From Actinoplanes philippinensis (GTDB lineage: Bacteria > Actinomycetota > Actinomycetes > Mycobacteriales > Micromonosporaceae), in contig NZ_FONV01000010.1 of the NCBI RefSeq assembly GCF_900113015.1, positions 124,001 through 188,000 of the forward strand: a stretch of 64,000 nucleotides of DNA. Direction: 5' to 3'. The first letter of the stretch is position 1; every line of letters begins with the position of its first letter. Of this stretch, positions 32,772-42,445 are shown piece after piece. The translations under genes were made by a program, and so were the position numbers. The notes beneath the pieces were generated by a model. It was not told where the DNA came from and ran no database searches. It saw nothing but the letters and a program-made list of their open reading frames with translations.

Positions 32772-33580
32772 GACAGGTCGTCCACCGGGACCGCCCAGCG
32801 GTCGTCGAAGTCGGCGGTGAGCAGGTCCACGGCGCCGGCCTCGGCTTCGACACCGAGCACGGTCAGGTCGAACGCGTACCGCGGATTGAGTTTGACCTGA
32901 AGCTCGTCAGCGGTGGCCCGGACCTCCTCGCGCAGCTTGGCCGCGGCGGCGACCGCCTGCAGGTTCTGCTGGCCCTGGGCGGCTCGCCAGGTCGCGAAGT
33001 CCTGACCGGGCTCGACGCCTCCGTTGGCGCCGAGCTGGTCGTAGACGAGGCGCATGTCCTCCTCGGTCGGCGCGGTGGCCGAGACCAGCGACTGGGTGAG
33101 CAGGCCGCGGAGGTAGTAGTTCTCGATGTAGAGCTTGGCGTAGGTGGAGTCGGCGGGCAGCTTCTTCTGGGCGGCGAACTCCGCGTACGGCACGTCGGCG
33201 GGCAGGCTCACCGAGTGCTTGGCGGCGAGCCGGCCGTAGATCTCGTGGCCGACCAGCGCCTGGAGCACCTCGGTCCGGGTGAACGGCACCTGGGCCCGCT
33301 CGGCGGTGATGGTGGGCGACGGGGTGACCTTCTCGCCGGCGTCCGCACGCTTCTTCTCGGTCTCGCGCTGTGCCGTCTCGGCCTCCGCGGCCGCGGCCTC
33401 CGACTGCTTGCTCAGGGCGTCGTAGGCCTCGGTCCAGACCTTGTCGACCTGCTTCTCGGTGATGTCACCGGCGCTGCCCATATAGGCGGCCACGGATGAC
33501 TCCGAGCGGCAGGCGGACAGGCCACCCACGGCGAGGGACGCGACGACAACAGCGGAGGCGAGTCGGCGGGCACGAAGCAT
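32768..33580 (-). CDS. Lipoprotein with SurA-like N-terminal region
   Basis: 270 aa. Starts MLRARRLASAVVVASLAVGGLSACRSESS; the LSAC lipobox marks a lipoprotein, so it acts outside the membrane. Helical mature part: ITEKQVDKVWTEAYDALSKQ (SurA-N-like), a charged linker rich in Glu/Ala/Lys, then VLQALVGHEIYGRLAAKH and YAKLYIENYYLRGLLTQS. A foldase or chaperone role is suggested by the family resemblance and the position beside mfd and mazG, a frequent actinomycete order. No PPIase catalytic domain is visible. Confidence 0.8.
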   Translation of the reverse strand: MLRARRLASAVVVASLAVGGLSACRSESSVAAYMGSAGDITEKQVDKVWTEAYDALSKQSEAAAAEAETAQRETEKKRADAGEKVTPSPTITAERAQVPFTRTEVLQALVGHEIYGRLAAKHSVSLPADVPYAEFAAQKKLPADSTYAKLYIENYYLRGLLTQSLVSATAPTEEDMRLVYDQLGANGGVEPGQDFATWRAAQGQQNLQAVAAAAKLREEVRATADELQVKLNPRYAFDLTVLGVEAEAGAVDLLTADFDDRWAVPVDDLS

Positions 33581-33609
33581 GGTCAACACTCTCTCACGCG
33601 CAGTGTGAT

Positions 33610-36600
33610 TTACGTCGCCCGGCCCGCACCGGTTTTCACCGGCTCGCCGAGCACGTCCTTGAGCAACTGGGCGCACCACTGGAGCAGATCCTGGTCGCGC
33701 AGCAGCTCGCCACCGATCCGCCGGGTGCTCGGCCGCGGCACGCTGACCTGGTCGGTGCCGGTCTTGTAGACCGAGTCCGGGTGGTACCGCTTGAGCCGCA
33801 TCTGCTTGGAGTCGGGCAGCGCCAGCGGGGAGAACCGCAGGTGCTTGCCCTGGACGGAGACGTCGGTGAGCCCGTAGGTGCGGGCCAGCTGCCGGAACCG
33901 GGCGACCGCGATCAGGTTGACGACCGGGGCCGGCGGCTCACCGTAGCGGTCCTTCATCTCGCCGACCACCTCGTCGAGGCGGGCGTCGTCGCGGGCCTCG
34001 GCGAGCTTGCGGTACATCTCCAGGCGCAGGCGCTCGACCGAGATGTACTCGGTGGGCAGGTGCGCGTCGATCGGCAGGTCGATCTTGACCTCCGGCTCCT
34101 CCTCCTGGCGCTCGCCCTTGAACTGGGCCACCGCCTCGCCGACCATCCGCACGTAGAGGTCGAAGCCGACGCCCTCGATGTGGCCGGACTGTTCGCCGCC
34201 GAGCAGGTTGCCGGCGCCACGGATCTCCAGGTCCTTCATCGCCACATACATGCCGGCGCCGAGCTCGGTGTGCTGGGCGATGGTGGCGAGCCGCTCGTGG
34301 GCGTGCTCGGTGAGCGGCTTGTCGCGGGGGTAGAGGAAGTACGCGTACGCCCGCTCGCGCCCCCGGCCGACGCGGCCACGGATCTGGTGCAGCTGGGCGA
34401 GCCCGAGCAGGTCGGCGCGCTCCAGGATGAGGGTGTTGGCGTTCGGGATGTCGATGCCGGACTCGACGATGGTGGTGCAGACCAGGACGTCGAACTCCTT
34501 CTCCCAGAAGCCGACCATCACCTTCTCCAGCTGCTCCTCGCTCATCTGGCCGTGCGCCACCGCGACCCGGGCCTCGGGCACCAGCTCGCGGAGTTTGCGG
34601 GCCGCCCGGTCGATCGACTCGACCCGGTTGTGCAGGTAGAAGACCTGGCCGTCGCGGAGCAGCTCGCGGTGGATGGCCGCGGCGACCTGCTTCTCGTCGT
34701 ACGCCCCGACGTAGGTGAGGACGGGGTGCCGCTCCTCGGGTGGGGTGGCGATGGTCGACATCTCGCGGATGCCGGTGATCGCCATCTCCAGGGTCCGCGG
34801 GATCGGGGTGGCCGACATGGTCAGCACGTCGACCGAGGCGCGCAGGGCCTTGAGCTGCTCCTTGTGCTCGACGCCGAAGCGCTGCTCCTCGTCGACGATG
34901 ATCAGGCCGAGATTCTTGAAGCGGGTCGACTTGGCGAGCAGCCGGTGGGTGCCGATCACGATGTCGACGGTCCCGTTGGCGGCGCCCTCGAGGGTGAGGG
35001 TGGTCTCCTTCGGCGTCTGGAACCGGGACAGCTGCCGGATCTGCACCGGGAACTGGCTCATCCGCTCGGTGAACGTGTTGAAGTGCTGCTGGGCGAGCAG
35101 CGTGGTGGGCACGAGCACGGCCACCTGCTTGCCGTCCTGCACGGCTTTGAACGCCGCCCGTACCGCGATCTCGGTCTTGCCGTATCCGACGTCGCCGCAG
35201 ATCAGCCTGTCCATCGGGACCTGCAGCTCCATGTCGTGCTTGACCTCGATGATCGCGGCCATCTGGTCGGGCGTCTCGGTGTACGGGAACGCGTCCTCCA
35301 GCTCACGCTGCCATGGTGTGTCCGGCCCGAAGGCGTGGCCCGAGGAGGCCTGGCGCGCCGCGTACAGCTGGATGAGCTGGGCGGCGATCTCCTTGACCGC
35401 CTTCTTGGCGCGGGCCTTGCTCTTCTGCCAGTCGGCGCCGCCCATCTTGTGCAGGGCGGGCGACTCGCCGCCGACGTAGCGGGAGAGCTGGTCGAGCTGG
35501 TCGGTGGGGACGAAGAGCCGGTCGCCGGGCTGGCCGCGCTTGGAGGCGGCGTACTCGATCACCAGGTACTCTCGCTCGGCGCCGTTGACGATCCGCTGCA
35601 CCAGCTCGATGTAGCGGCCGATGCCGTGCTGCTCGTGCACCACGAAGTCGCCGGTCTTCAGCTCCAGCGGGTCGATCGTGTTGCGGCGGCGGGCCGGGAG
35701 TTTGCGCATGTCCTTGGTGGACGCGCCGCGGCCGCCGGAGATGTCGTTGCCGGTGATCACCGCGAGCCGGGACGCCTCGTCGACGAAACCGTGGTTCAGC
35801 CCGCCGCAGGTGACGAGCAGTTTCCCGTCCTCGACCGCGGACGGGATCGAGTCGACCACGGTGACGCCCAGGCCGGCGTCGCGGAGCAGCTCGGCGGCCC
35901 GCTGCGCGGTCCCCTTGCCCTCGAAGACCAGCACGACCGCCCAGCCCTGGCCGGCCCATCCGGCCAGGTCACCGGCGAGACGGGCGGTGTCGCCGTGGTA
36001 GAGCGGGACCGGCTGGGCGGCCAGCGCGACGGCGTCACCCAGGTCCGGGGAGACCTCGACGGCGCCAGCGTCCTCCCAGGGGAGCGCCTCGGCGGGCGTG
36101 TCGGCGAGCCCGAACGGCGAGATCGACCACCAGGGCTGGTGCAGGACCGCCGCGTGCGCCCGGACATCGGCCAGGCTGCGGAAAGCCACAGCGCCGACGT
36201 CGATCGGCGCCTGACCGCCGACGGCGGCCGCCGCCCAGGAGGCCTCGAGGAATTCATCGGACGTACGGGTGAGGTCGTGCGCCCGGGTCCGGATCCGCTC
36301 CGGGTCGCAGAGCACGACGTGGGTGCCCGCCGGCATGCAGTCGATCAGCAGCTCCATGCTGTCGGTGCCGCTGAGCAGGGCCGGTGCCAGTGACTCCATG
36401 CCCTCGACCGGGATGCCCTCGGCGAGTTTGTCGAGGATCTCGGCCAGCTCCGGGTGGTCAGCGGCGAGCTCAGCAGCCCTGGCCCGGACGGAAGGGGTGA
36501 GCAGCAGCTCCCGGCAGGGCGGCGCCCACAGCCGCGGCACCTGGTCGATGGTGCGCTGGTCGGCGACCGCGAAGGTGCGGATCTCCTCGACCTCGTCGCC

Positions 36601-37224
36601 CCAGAACTCGACCCGCGACGGATGCTCGTCGGTGGGCGGGAAGACGTCCAGGATGCCGCCGCGGACCGCGAACTCGCCCCGCTTGGTGACCAGGTCGACC
36701 CGCGCATACGCCATGTCGGAGAGCCGCCGCGCGACCTCCTCCAGCTCGACCTCGCCGCCGGTGACCAGCTCCACCGGCTCCAGGTCGCCGAGCCCCTTGA
36801 GCTGCGGCTGCAGCAGCGACCGGACCGGCGCGACGACCACCCGCAGCGGCGTCTCGCCGGGGTGGGCCAGCCGGCGCAGCACGGCCAGGCGCCGGCCGAC
36901 CGTGTCGGAGCGTGGCGACAGGCGCTCGTGCGGCAGCGTCTCCCACGACGGGTAGACGGCCACCAGATCGCTGTCGATCAGGCAGCCCAGCGCGTCGGCC
37001 AGGTCGTCGGCCTCGCGCGAGGTGGCAGTGACGGCCAGCACCGGCCGCTGCGCCCCGCCGAGATCGGCCGGGCCGGCGACCGTGGCCACCACGAACGGGC
37101 GCAACGAGACCGGCGCGGTCAGGTCGAGCGAGTCCGAGTCGACGAAGCCTTTGGCCGCGAGGTCACGCGCGCGGGCGAGGCCGCGGTCACGCAGGGCGGC
37201 GGGAATCAGACCGGACAGTTGCAT
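33610..37224 (-). CDS. mfd: Transcription-repair coupling factor
   Basis: 1204 aa. Displaces stalled RNA polymerase and recruits UvrA. UvrB-like N-terminal module (1 to ~350), RNA-polymerase interaction domain near residues 515-575 (LKTGDFVVHEQHGIGRYIEL), SF2 translocase with Walker A GDVGYGKTEIAVRAAF (~675), Walker B IIVDEEQRFGVEHKEQ (~775), and the TRG segment in VVVESGIDIPNANT-type sequence, then a C-terminal D7-like region. All expected domains are present. ATG 37224 follows GGGGGG. Confidence 0.96.
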   Translation of the reverse strand: MQLSGLIPAALRDRGLARARDLAAKGFVDSDSLDLTAPVSLRPFVVATVAGPADLGGAQRPVLAVTATSREADDLADALGCLIDSDLVAVYPSWETLPHERLSPRSDTVGRRLAVLRRLAHPGETPLRVVVAPVRSLLQPQLKGLGDLEPVELVTGGEVELEEVARRLSDMAYARVDLVTKRGEFAVRGGILDVFPPTDEHPSRVEFWGDEVEEIRTFAVADQRTIDQVPRLWAPPCRELLLTPSVRARAAELAADHPELAEILDKLAEGIPVEGMESLAPALLSGTDSMELLIDCMPAGTHVVLCDPERIRTRAHDLTRTSDEFLEASWAAAAVGGQAPIDVGAVAFRSLADVRAHAAVLHQPWWSISPFGLADTPAEALPWEDAGAVEVSPDLGDAVALAAQPVPLYHGDTARLAGDLAGWAGQGWAVVLVFEGKGTAQRAAELLRDAGLGVTVVDSIPSAVEDGKLLVTCGGLNHGFVDEASRLAVITGNDISGGRGASTKDMRKLPARRRNTIDPLELKTGDFVVHEQHGIGRYIELVQRIVNGAEREYLVIEYAASKRGQPGDRLFVPTDQLDQLSRYVGGESPALHKMGGADWQKSKARAKKAVKEIAAQLIQLYAARQASSGHAFGPDTPWQRELEDAFPYTETPDQMAAIIEVKHDMELQVPMDRLICGDVGYGKTEIAVRAAFKAVQDGKQVAVLVPTTLLAQQHFNTFTERMSQFPVQIRQLSRFQTPKETTLTLEGAANGTVDIVIGTHRLLAKSTRFKNLGLIIVDEEQRFGVEHKEQLKALRASVDVLTMSATPIPRTLEMAITGIREMSTIATPPEERHPVLTYVGAYDEKQVAAAIHRELLRDGQVFYLHNRVESIDRAARKLRELVPEARVAVAHGQMSEEQLEKVMVGFWEKEFDVLVCTTIVESGIDIPNANTLILERADLLGLAQLHQIRGRVGRGRERAYAYFLYPRDKPLTEHAHERLATIAQHTELGAGMYVAMKDLEIRGAGNLLGGEQSGHIEGVGFDLYVRMVGEAVAQFKGERQEEEPEVKIDLPIDAHLPTEYISVERLRLEMYRKLAEARDDARLDEVVGEMKDRYGEPPAPVVNLIAVARFRQLARTYGLTDVSVQGKHLRFSPLALPDSKQMRLKRYHPDSVYKTGTDQVSVPRPSTRRIGGELLRDQDLLQWCAQLLKDVLGEPVKTGAGRAT

Positions 37225-37571
37225 GGCGAGCGACCCCCCGAGGGCACGACGAACAGCCCCGATCCGGATGGGGGACGGGGGTGTGCCTCTCAGCTTAGTC
37301 GGACACTCCGACAGAACCCGTATCGCGCGCCTTATCGAGCGGCATGTCCCCCGGGACGGGGCTCGTCGATATCTACCACCGGGTCCACCACCAGGTCCAC
37401 CACCGGATCGAACGGGTGGCGTCGCAGGTCAGTGGCACCCCGCCCGGGCGCATTCACGGACCGGGTCATGAGACTCTTGACTCAATTCACCCCCGGACCG
37501 GGGTACGCCGATAACATCGGCGAAGTCGGGACAGCGCCGTCCTGGAGCCATCCGAGCGAAGGAGCGCCCCG
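37225..37571. other. 347-bp divergent intergenic region (mfd/ppc)
   Basis: Must hold promoters for mfd on minus and ppc on plus. I see three 12-bp direct repeats of the type YCCACCACCRGG at about 37372-37406, possibly a binding array. A TTGACT lies at 37477 and CGATAACAT at 37509-37517, but their spacing (about 27 bp) does not fit a standard promoter. GAAGGAG precedes the ppc start. No gene is supported. Confidence 0.5.
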
Positions 37572-40367
37572 ATGACAGAGCAGCCTGCCCTCGACGAGCG
37601 AGAGGGATCCGACGCCGCACTACGTGCCGACATCCGCCGGATCGGCACGTTGCTCGGTCAGACGCTGGCCCGGCAGGAGGGCCGGCCCCTCCTCGACCTG
37701 GTCGAGGAGATCCGCGCCCTGGTCCGTCAGGACGCCCCGGCCGCGGCCGACCGGCTCGCCGCCATGGACATCACCACCGGCACCAAGCTGGCCCGCGCCT
37801 TCTCCACCTACTTCCATCTGGCGAACATCACCGAGCAGGTGCACCGCGCCCGTGACCTGCGGCGTCGCCGGGCGAAGAACGGCGGCTGGCTGGACCAGGC
37901 CGCCAAGCGGATCGCCGAGAAGGGTGTGCCGGCCGACGAGGTGGCCGCCGCCGCCCGCCGCCTCGCGATCCGCCCGGTCTTCACCGCGCACCCCACCGAG
38001 GCGGCCCGCCGCTCGATCCTGTCGAAGCTGCGTCAGGTCGCCGACTCGCTGGACGCCGAGTCCGCGGCCGCCGCCCTCTACGGCGCCACCGACACCAGCG
38101 CCTCGACCAAGCGGTTCGCCGAGCTGATCGACCTGCTCTGGCAGACCGACGAGCTGCGTCTCGACCGGCCGGACCCGACCGACGAGGCCCGCAACGCGGT
38201 CTACTACCTGAAGGATCTGTACGCCGACGCCGCCCCGCAGGTGCTCGACGACCTGGCCGACACCCTGCGCCGCCTCGGCGTGGAGACGGCGCCCACCTCG
38301 AAACCGCTGACCTTCGGCTCGTGGATCGGCGGCGACCGCGACGGCAACCCGTTCGTCACCCCGAAGGTCACCCGCGAGGTGCTGCTCATCCAGCACGAGC
38401 ACGGCATCCAGGCCACCGAGAAGGCGATGGACACGCTGATCGACGAGCTGTCCGTCTCCCGGCGGCTGCGCGGGGTCTCGCTCGACCTGTCCGCCAGCCT
38501 CGCCCAGGACCTGGACAATCTGCCCGAGGTCGCGCCCCGGTTCCGCCGGGTCAACGCCGAGGAGCCGTACCGGTTGAAGGTCCGGGCGATCAAGGCCAAG
38601 CTGGCGAACACCCGGGCCCGGCTGATCAACAACACTCCGCACGTGCCCGGCCGTGACTACCTCGGCTCCGACGAGCTGATCTCCGACCTGGAGCTGATGC
38701 GCGCGTCGCTGGCCCGCAACTCCGGCCAGCTGCCCGCGGTCGGTGTCGTCGCCACCGCGATCCGCCAGGCGTCCGCGTTCGGCCTGCAGCTGGCCACCCT
38801 CGACGTGCGGGAGCACGCCGAGAAGCACCACGAGGTGCTCCAGCAGATGTACGCGCAGGTCGGCGAGGTGGACGACTACGCCGATCTGGACCGCCCGTCG
38901 CGGACGAAGCTGCTCGCCGCCGAGCTGACCGGCCGGCGGCCGCTGTCCAACAAGGACACCCCGCTCACCGACGCGGCCCGCAAGACGTTCGACGTGTTCC
39001 ACACGATCCGCGAGTCGCAGGCCCGGTTCGGTGACGACGTCATCGAGTCGTACATCATCTCGATGACCCTCGGTGTCGACGACGTGCTCGCCGCGGCCGT
39101 GCTGGCGCGCGAGGCCGGCCTGGTCGACATCCACACCGGCCGCGCCCAGGTCGACATCATCCCGCTGCTGGAGACCCCGGCCGAGCTCGACGCCGGCGGC
39201 GACCTGCTCGACGAGATGCTGTCCATCCCGGCCTACCGGGAGATCGTCCGCGCCCGCGGCGACGTGCAGGAGATCATGCTCGGCTACTCGGACTCCAACA
39301 AGGAGGCCGGGATCACCACCAGCCAGTGGCGCATCCACAAGGCACAGCGGTCACTGCGTGACGTCGCCGCCCGGCACGGCGTGCGGCTGCGGCTGTTCCA
39401 CGGCCGCGGCGGCACGGTCGGGCGCGGTGGCGGCCCCACGCACGAGGCGGTGCTGGCTCAGCCGTACGGCACGCTGGACGGCGCGATCAAGGTGACCGAG
39501 CAGGGTGAGGTCATCTCCGACAAATACACGGTGCCCGCCCTGGCCCGGGAGAATCTGGAGCTGACGGTCGCCGCCGTGCTCCAGGCGACGCTGCTGCACA
39601 CCAGCATCTCGGTCGACCCGGTCCGCCTCGAGGTGTGGGACTCGGTCATGGACACGGCGTCCGACGCGGCGTTCACCCGGTACCGCTCGCTCGTCGAGGA
39701 CCCGGATCTGGCCGCCTACTTCTGGGCCGCCACCCCCACCGAGCTGCTCGGCGCCCTCAACATCGGCTCCCGCCCGGCCAAACGTCCCAACGCCGACGCC
39801 GGTCTGAGCGGCCTGCGCGCCATCCCGTGGGTGTTCGGCTGGACCCAGACCCGCCAGATCGTCCCCGGCTGGTTCGGTGTCGGCACCGGCCTGGCCGCCG
39901 TCCGCGCCGCCGGCCTGGGCGACGAGCTGGACGCCATGCACCAGAACTGGCAGTTCTTCCGCACGTTCCTGTCGAACGTGGAGATGATGCTGGCCAAGAC
40001 CGATCTGTCGATCGCCCGCCGCTACGTGGAGACGCTGGTCCCCGAGGAGCTGCGGCCGATCTTCACCAAGATCGAGCAGGAGTACGCGCTGACCGTCCAG
40101 GAGGTGCTGGCCATCACCGGCGGCACCGAGATCCTGTCGAACCAGCCGGAGCTGTCGCGTACTCTCGGCGTCCGCGACACGTACCTGGAGCCGCTGCACC
40201 ACCTGCAGGTGGCGCTGCTCCGCCAGTACCGCGACCTGGGCGAGGCCGGTCGCCAGCTCCCGACGGCGCCGGGCGCCCGCCGAGGCCCGTCGGACTCGAC
40301 GGCCCTGGAGCGCGCCCTGCTGACCACTGTCAACGGCATCGCCGCCGGCATGCGCAACACCGGCTGA
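37572..40367 (+). CDS. ppc: Phosphoenolpyruvate carboxylase
   Basis: 931 aa, full length. Adds bicarbonate to phosphoenolpyruvate giving oxaloacetate (anaplerosis). Conserved blocks: FTAHPTEAARRSILSKL (catalytic His), FGSWIGGDRDGNPFVT, GYSDSNKEAGITTSQW, FHGRGGTVGRGGGPTHEAVL (Gly-rich catalytic loop), QTRQIVPGWFGVGTGL and the usual C-terminal MRNTG. Cytoplasmic. ATG 37572 follows GAAGGAG. A strong hairpin ends the transcript. Confidence 0.97.
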   Translation: MTEQPALDEREGSDAALRADIRRIGTLLGQTLARQEGRPLLDLVEEIRALVRQDAPAAADRLAAMDITTGTKLARAFSTYFHLANITEQVHRARDLRRRRAKNGGWLDQAAKRIAEKGVPADEVAAAARRLAIRPVFTAHPTEAARRSILSKLRQVADSLDAESAAAALYGATDTSASTKRFAELIDLLWQTDELRLDRPDPTDEARNAVYYLKDLYADAAPQVLDDLADTLRRLGVETAPTSKPLTFGSWIGGDRDGNPFVTPKVTREVLLIQHEHGIQATEKAMDTLIDELSVSRRLRGVSLDLSASLAQDLDNLPEVAPRFRRVNAEEPYRLKVRAIKAKLANTRARLINNTPHVPGRDYLGSDELISDLELMRASLARNSGQLPAVGVVATAIRQASAFGLQLATLDVREHAEKHHEVLQQMYAQVGEVDDYADLDRPSRTKLLAAELTGRRPLSNKDTPLTDAARKTFDVFHTIRESQARFGDDVIESYIISMTLGVDDVLAAAVLAREAGLVDIHTGRAQVDIIPLLETPAELDAGGDLLDEMLSIPAYREIVRARGDVQEIMLGYSDSNKEAGITTSQWRIHKAQRSLRDVAARHGVRLRLFHGRGGTVGRGGGPTHEAVLAQPYGTLDGAIKVTEQGEVISDKYTVPALARENLELTVAAVLQATLLHTSISVDPVRLEVWDSVMDTASDAAFTRYRSLVEDPDLAAYFWAATPTELLGALNIGSRPAKRPNADAGLSGLRAIPWVFGWTQTRQIVPGWFGVGTGLAAVRAAGLGDELDAMHQNWQFFRTFLSNVEMMLAKTDLSIARRYVETLVPEELRPIFTKIEQEYALTVQEVLAITGGTEILSNQPELSRTLGVRDTYLEPLHHLQVALLRQYRDLGEAGRQLPTAPGARRGPSDSTALERALLTTVNGIAAGMRNTG

Positions 40368-40380
40368 TCCACTTCGGCAG

Positions 40381-40427
40381 AAAGGCCGAGGCCCCGTACC
40401 GGATTCCGGTGCGGGGCCTCGGCCTTT
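40381..40427 (+). terminator. Strong intrinsic terminator after ppc
   Basis: A perfect 16-bp stem (AAAGGCCGAGGCCCCG at 40381-40396 with 40412-40427) with a 15-nt loop that itself contains CCGGATTCCGG pairing. It lies 13 bp after the ppc stop and 7 bp before the convergent gene stop, so it may serve both genes. Confidence 0.9.
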
Positions 40428-40434
40428 GGTGCGG

Positions 40435-42243
40435 TCAGAGAATCCGGGGGTACGAGGTGAGGGTCCAGCCGACTCCGAACCGGTGCCGGGTGCCGCTGGC
40501 GAGCAGGGTGTTGTCCGCCGACAGGTCGCCGGTGGACGCCCAGCCCCACAGCTCACCGGTGGTGTTCTGGTTGAGGATGTCCTGCTTGCCGTCGCCGTTG
40601 AAGTCGCCGAGGACGATCCGCGGGTACGCGGCCTGGGTCCAGCCGCCGCCGGCGATCCGGGACTGGCCGGCGAACATCAGGTTGTCTCCGGACAGGTTGC
40701 CGGTGGACGCCCAGACGCGCAGCAGACCGGTCGTGTCCTGCCGGATGATGTCCTGCCTGCCGTCGCCGTTGAAGTCACCGGTCAGGATCCGCGGGATGTT
40801 CGCGGTGGTCCAGCCGCCGCCGACGGTCCGCGCCGGGCCGGGGAAGAGCTTGTTGTCGGCCGACAGGTCGCCGGACGAGCCGAGCGCCTTCAGCAGGCCG
40901 GTCGAGTCCTGGCCGATGATGTCGGTCCGGCCGTCGCCGGTGAAGTCGCCGGTCAGGATCCGCGGGAAGGCGGTGGCCGTGTAGCCGCTGCCGACGACCA
41001 CACCCGAGCCGGGGAACAGCACTCCCCCGTTCAGGTTGCCGGTCGAGCCCCACACCTTCAGCTGGCCGCTCGCGTTCTGGGCGAGGAGGTCCGTACGCCC
41101 GTCGCCGTTGAAATCTCCGGTCAGCAACCGCGGGAAGCTCGCGGTCGAGAAGCCGGTGCCGACGATGCGGGCCGCCCCGGTGAACAGCTTGTTGTCCGCC
41201 GACATGTCGCCGGTCGACGGCCAGGCACGCAGCTGTCCGGTCGAGTCCTGGCCGATGATGTCGGCCTTGCCGTCGCCGTTGAAGTCGCCGGTCAGGATCC
41301 GCTGGATGTTGGTGGTGGTCCAGCCGCCGCCGACCAGCCGCGACGCGCCGTTGAAGAGTCCGGAGTCGGCAGCCATGTTGCCCTTGGACGCCCAGCCCTG
41401 CAGGTCGCCATCGGTGTTCTGGTGGATGATGTCGGACTTGCAGTCGCCCGTGACGTCCGCGGTGTAGACCACGGCGCCGTCCTGGGCGGTCGGGACCGCT
41501 GTGCCCGCGGCGTTGCAGGTGTTCACCGCGATCTCGCGGATCCAGCCGGCGAGGTCGTCGACCCGAGTCTCCTCCGCTACAGACTCGGTCGCCTCCCCCG
41601 CGTCCAGACAGCCGCGCTGGGTGGACGTGTGGTGCACCGCGACGAGCTCCACGGTGGATCCGCTGCCGCGCAGGGCCGGCCCACCGGAGTCGCCCTTGCA
41701 GGTCGTCACGGCCGCCGGATCGGTCCCGGCGACCCTCAGGGTGGCCGCGCCGACCGTCTCCACGCTGACGGTTCCGGCATGCTTCTGAGCCGAGACCCAA
41801 TCGGTGGCGGTACGCCCGAAGCCGACCAGTTGCAGCACTTCACCGGCGGCCGGCGCCGTGGTCGCGAGGGGCACCGGCGCGATGTCGCCGACCGGGGTGA
41901 GCAGGCGCACCAGCGCGAGGTTCCGGTCCGGATGCGGCACGACCCGGGTGACGTCGATCGACCGGCCCAGCGTGACGGTGGTCGGCTGAGCCGGCGCCCC
42001 CGCCGCGGTCTGGCCGAAACAGGCGCCGGCGGTCAGCACCCACGAGGGCGCCACGAGGACACCGGTGCAGGCCTTGCCGATGCCGGGCGCACCGACGTTG
42101 ACACGTGCGGTGAAGGGGTAGATGGTGTCGGCGACGGTGTCACCGGTGACCGCTCGGGCGGCCGCACCGCCGAGCAGACTCGCCACCATCACCGCGGCGG
42201 AGACACCCGCCACGACGACGCGGCGTCGACCAGGAGAGGACAT
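40435..42243 (-). CDS. Secreted S1-like pseudoprotease with FG-GAP/VCBS repeats (A)
   Basis: 602 aa. Signal peptide: residues 1 to ~31. S1 trypsin fold (~35-245) retains Cys59, Cys75 and Cys182, but the catalytic His position (usual TAAHC) is Ala74 in LTAGACF, the Asp position is Asn108 in DRNLALVRL, while Ser186 in CKGDSGGPAL remains. Two of three catalytic residues are lost, so proteolysis is unlikely. Residues ~255-602 hold about six ~55-residue repeats with GDFNGDGKADII-type Ca-binding loops (FG-GAP/VCBS), likely a beta-propeller. ATG 42243 follows AAAGGATG. Convergent with ppc, upstream neighbours on the same strand are related. Function inferred as surface or extracellular binding protein. 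Confidence 0.85.
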   Translation of the reverse strand: MSSPGRRRVVVAGVSAAVMVASLLGGAAARAVTGDTVADTIYPFTARVNVGAPGIGKACTGVLVAPSWVLTAGACFGQTAAGAPAQPTTVTLGRSIDVTRVVPHPDRNLALVRLLTPVGDIAPVPLATTAPAAGEVLQLVGFGRTATDWVSAQKHAGTVSVETVGAATLRVAGTDPAAVTTCKGDSGGPALRGSGSTVELVAVHHTSTQRGCLDAGEATESVAEETRVDDLAGWIREIAVNTCNAAGTAVPTAQDGAVVYTADVTGDCKSDIIHQNTDGDLQGWASKGNMAADSGLFNGASRLVGGGWTTTNIQRILTGDFNGDGKADIIGQDSTGQLRAWPSTGDMSADNKLFTGAARIVGTGFSTASFPRLLTGDFNGDGRTDLLAQNASGQLKVWGSTGNLNGGVLFPGSGVVVGSGYTATAFPRILTGDFTGDGRTDIIGQDSTGLLKALGSSGDLSADNKLFPGPARTVGGGWTTANIPRILTGDFNGDGRQDIIRQDTTGLLRVWASTGNLSGDNLMFAGQSRIAGGGWTQAAYPRIVLGDFNGDGKQDILNQNTTGELWGWASTGDLSADNTLLASGTRHRFGVGWTLTSYPRIL

Positions 42244-42272
42244 CGAGTTTCATCCTTTCGAGCCCGTACGGA

Positions 42273-42310
42273 AGCGCCGCACCTCCCCGTGACACGGGAG
42301 GTGCGGCGCT
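42273..42310. terminator. Hairpin between pseudoprotease genes A and B
   Basis: A perfect 15-bp stem (AGCGCCGCACCTCCC at 42273-42287 with 42296-42310), 8-nt loop. It lies 30 bp before the start of A and about 135 bp after the stop of B (both minus strand), so it may end the B transcript or sit in the A leader. Confidence 0.6.
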
Positions 42311-42445
42311 CCTGCACAGACAGAAGACAGGGGCGGTCGGCAGACCGGCGCCGATCGGCCGGACATCGACGAGGAAACCGCCGTTGATCGCGCCGATCAT
42401 ATACAGAATTGGATTTACCGATGTGCCCCTGCGGTGTGCCCGTCC

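Noticed and set aside
33496..36393. 965-aa plus-strand open frame
   Set aside because: Antisense to mfd; sequence is low-information Leu/Arg/Asp/Gly with no family match. Mfd on the other strand has full domain structure.
37477..37517. Promoter TTGACT...GATAAC for ppc
   Set aside because: Spacing of about 27 bp is too large for a sigma-70-type promoter.
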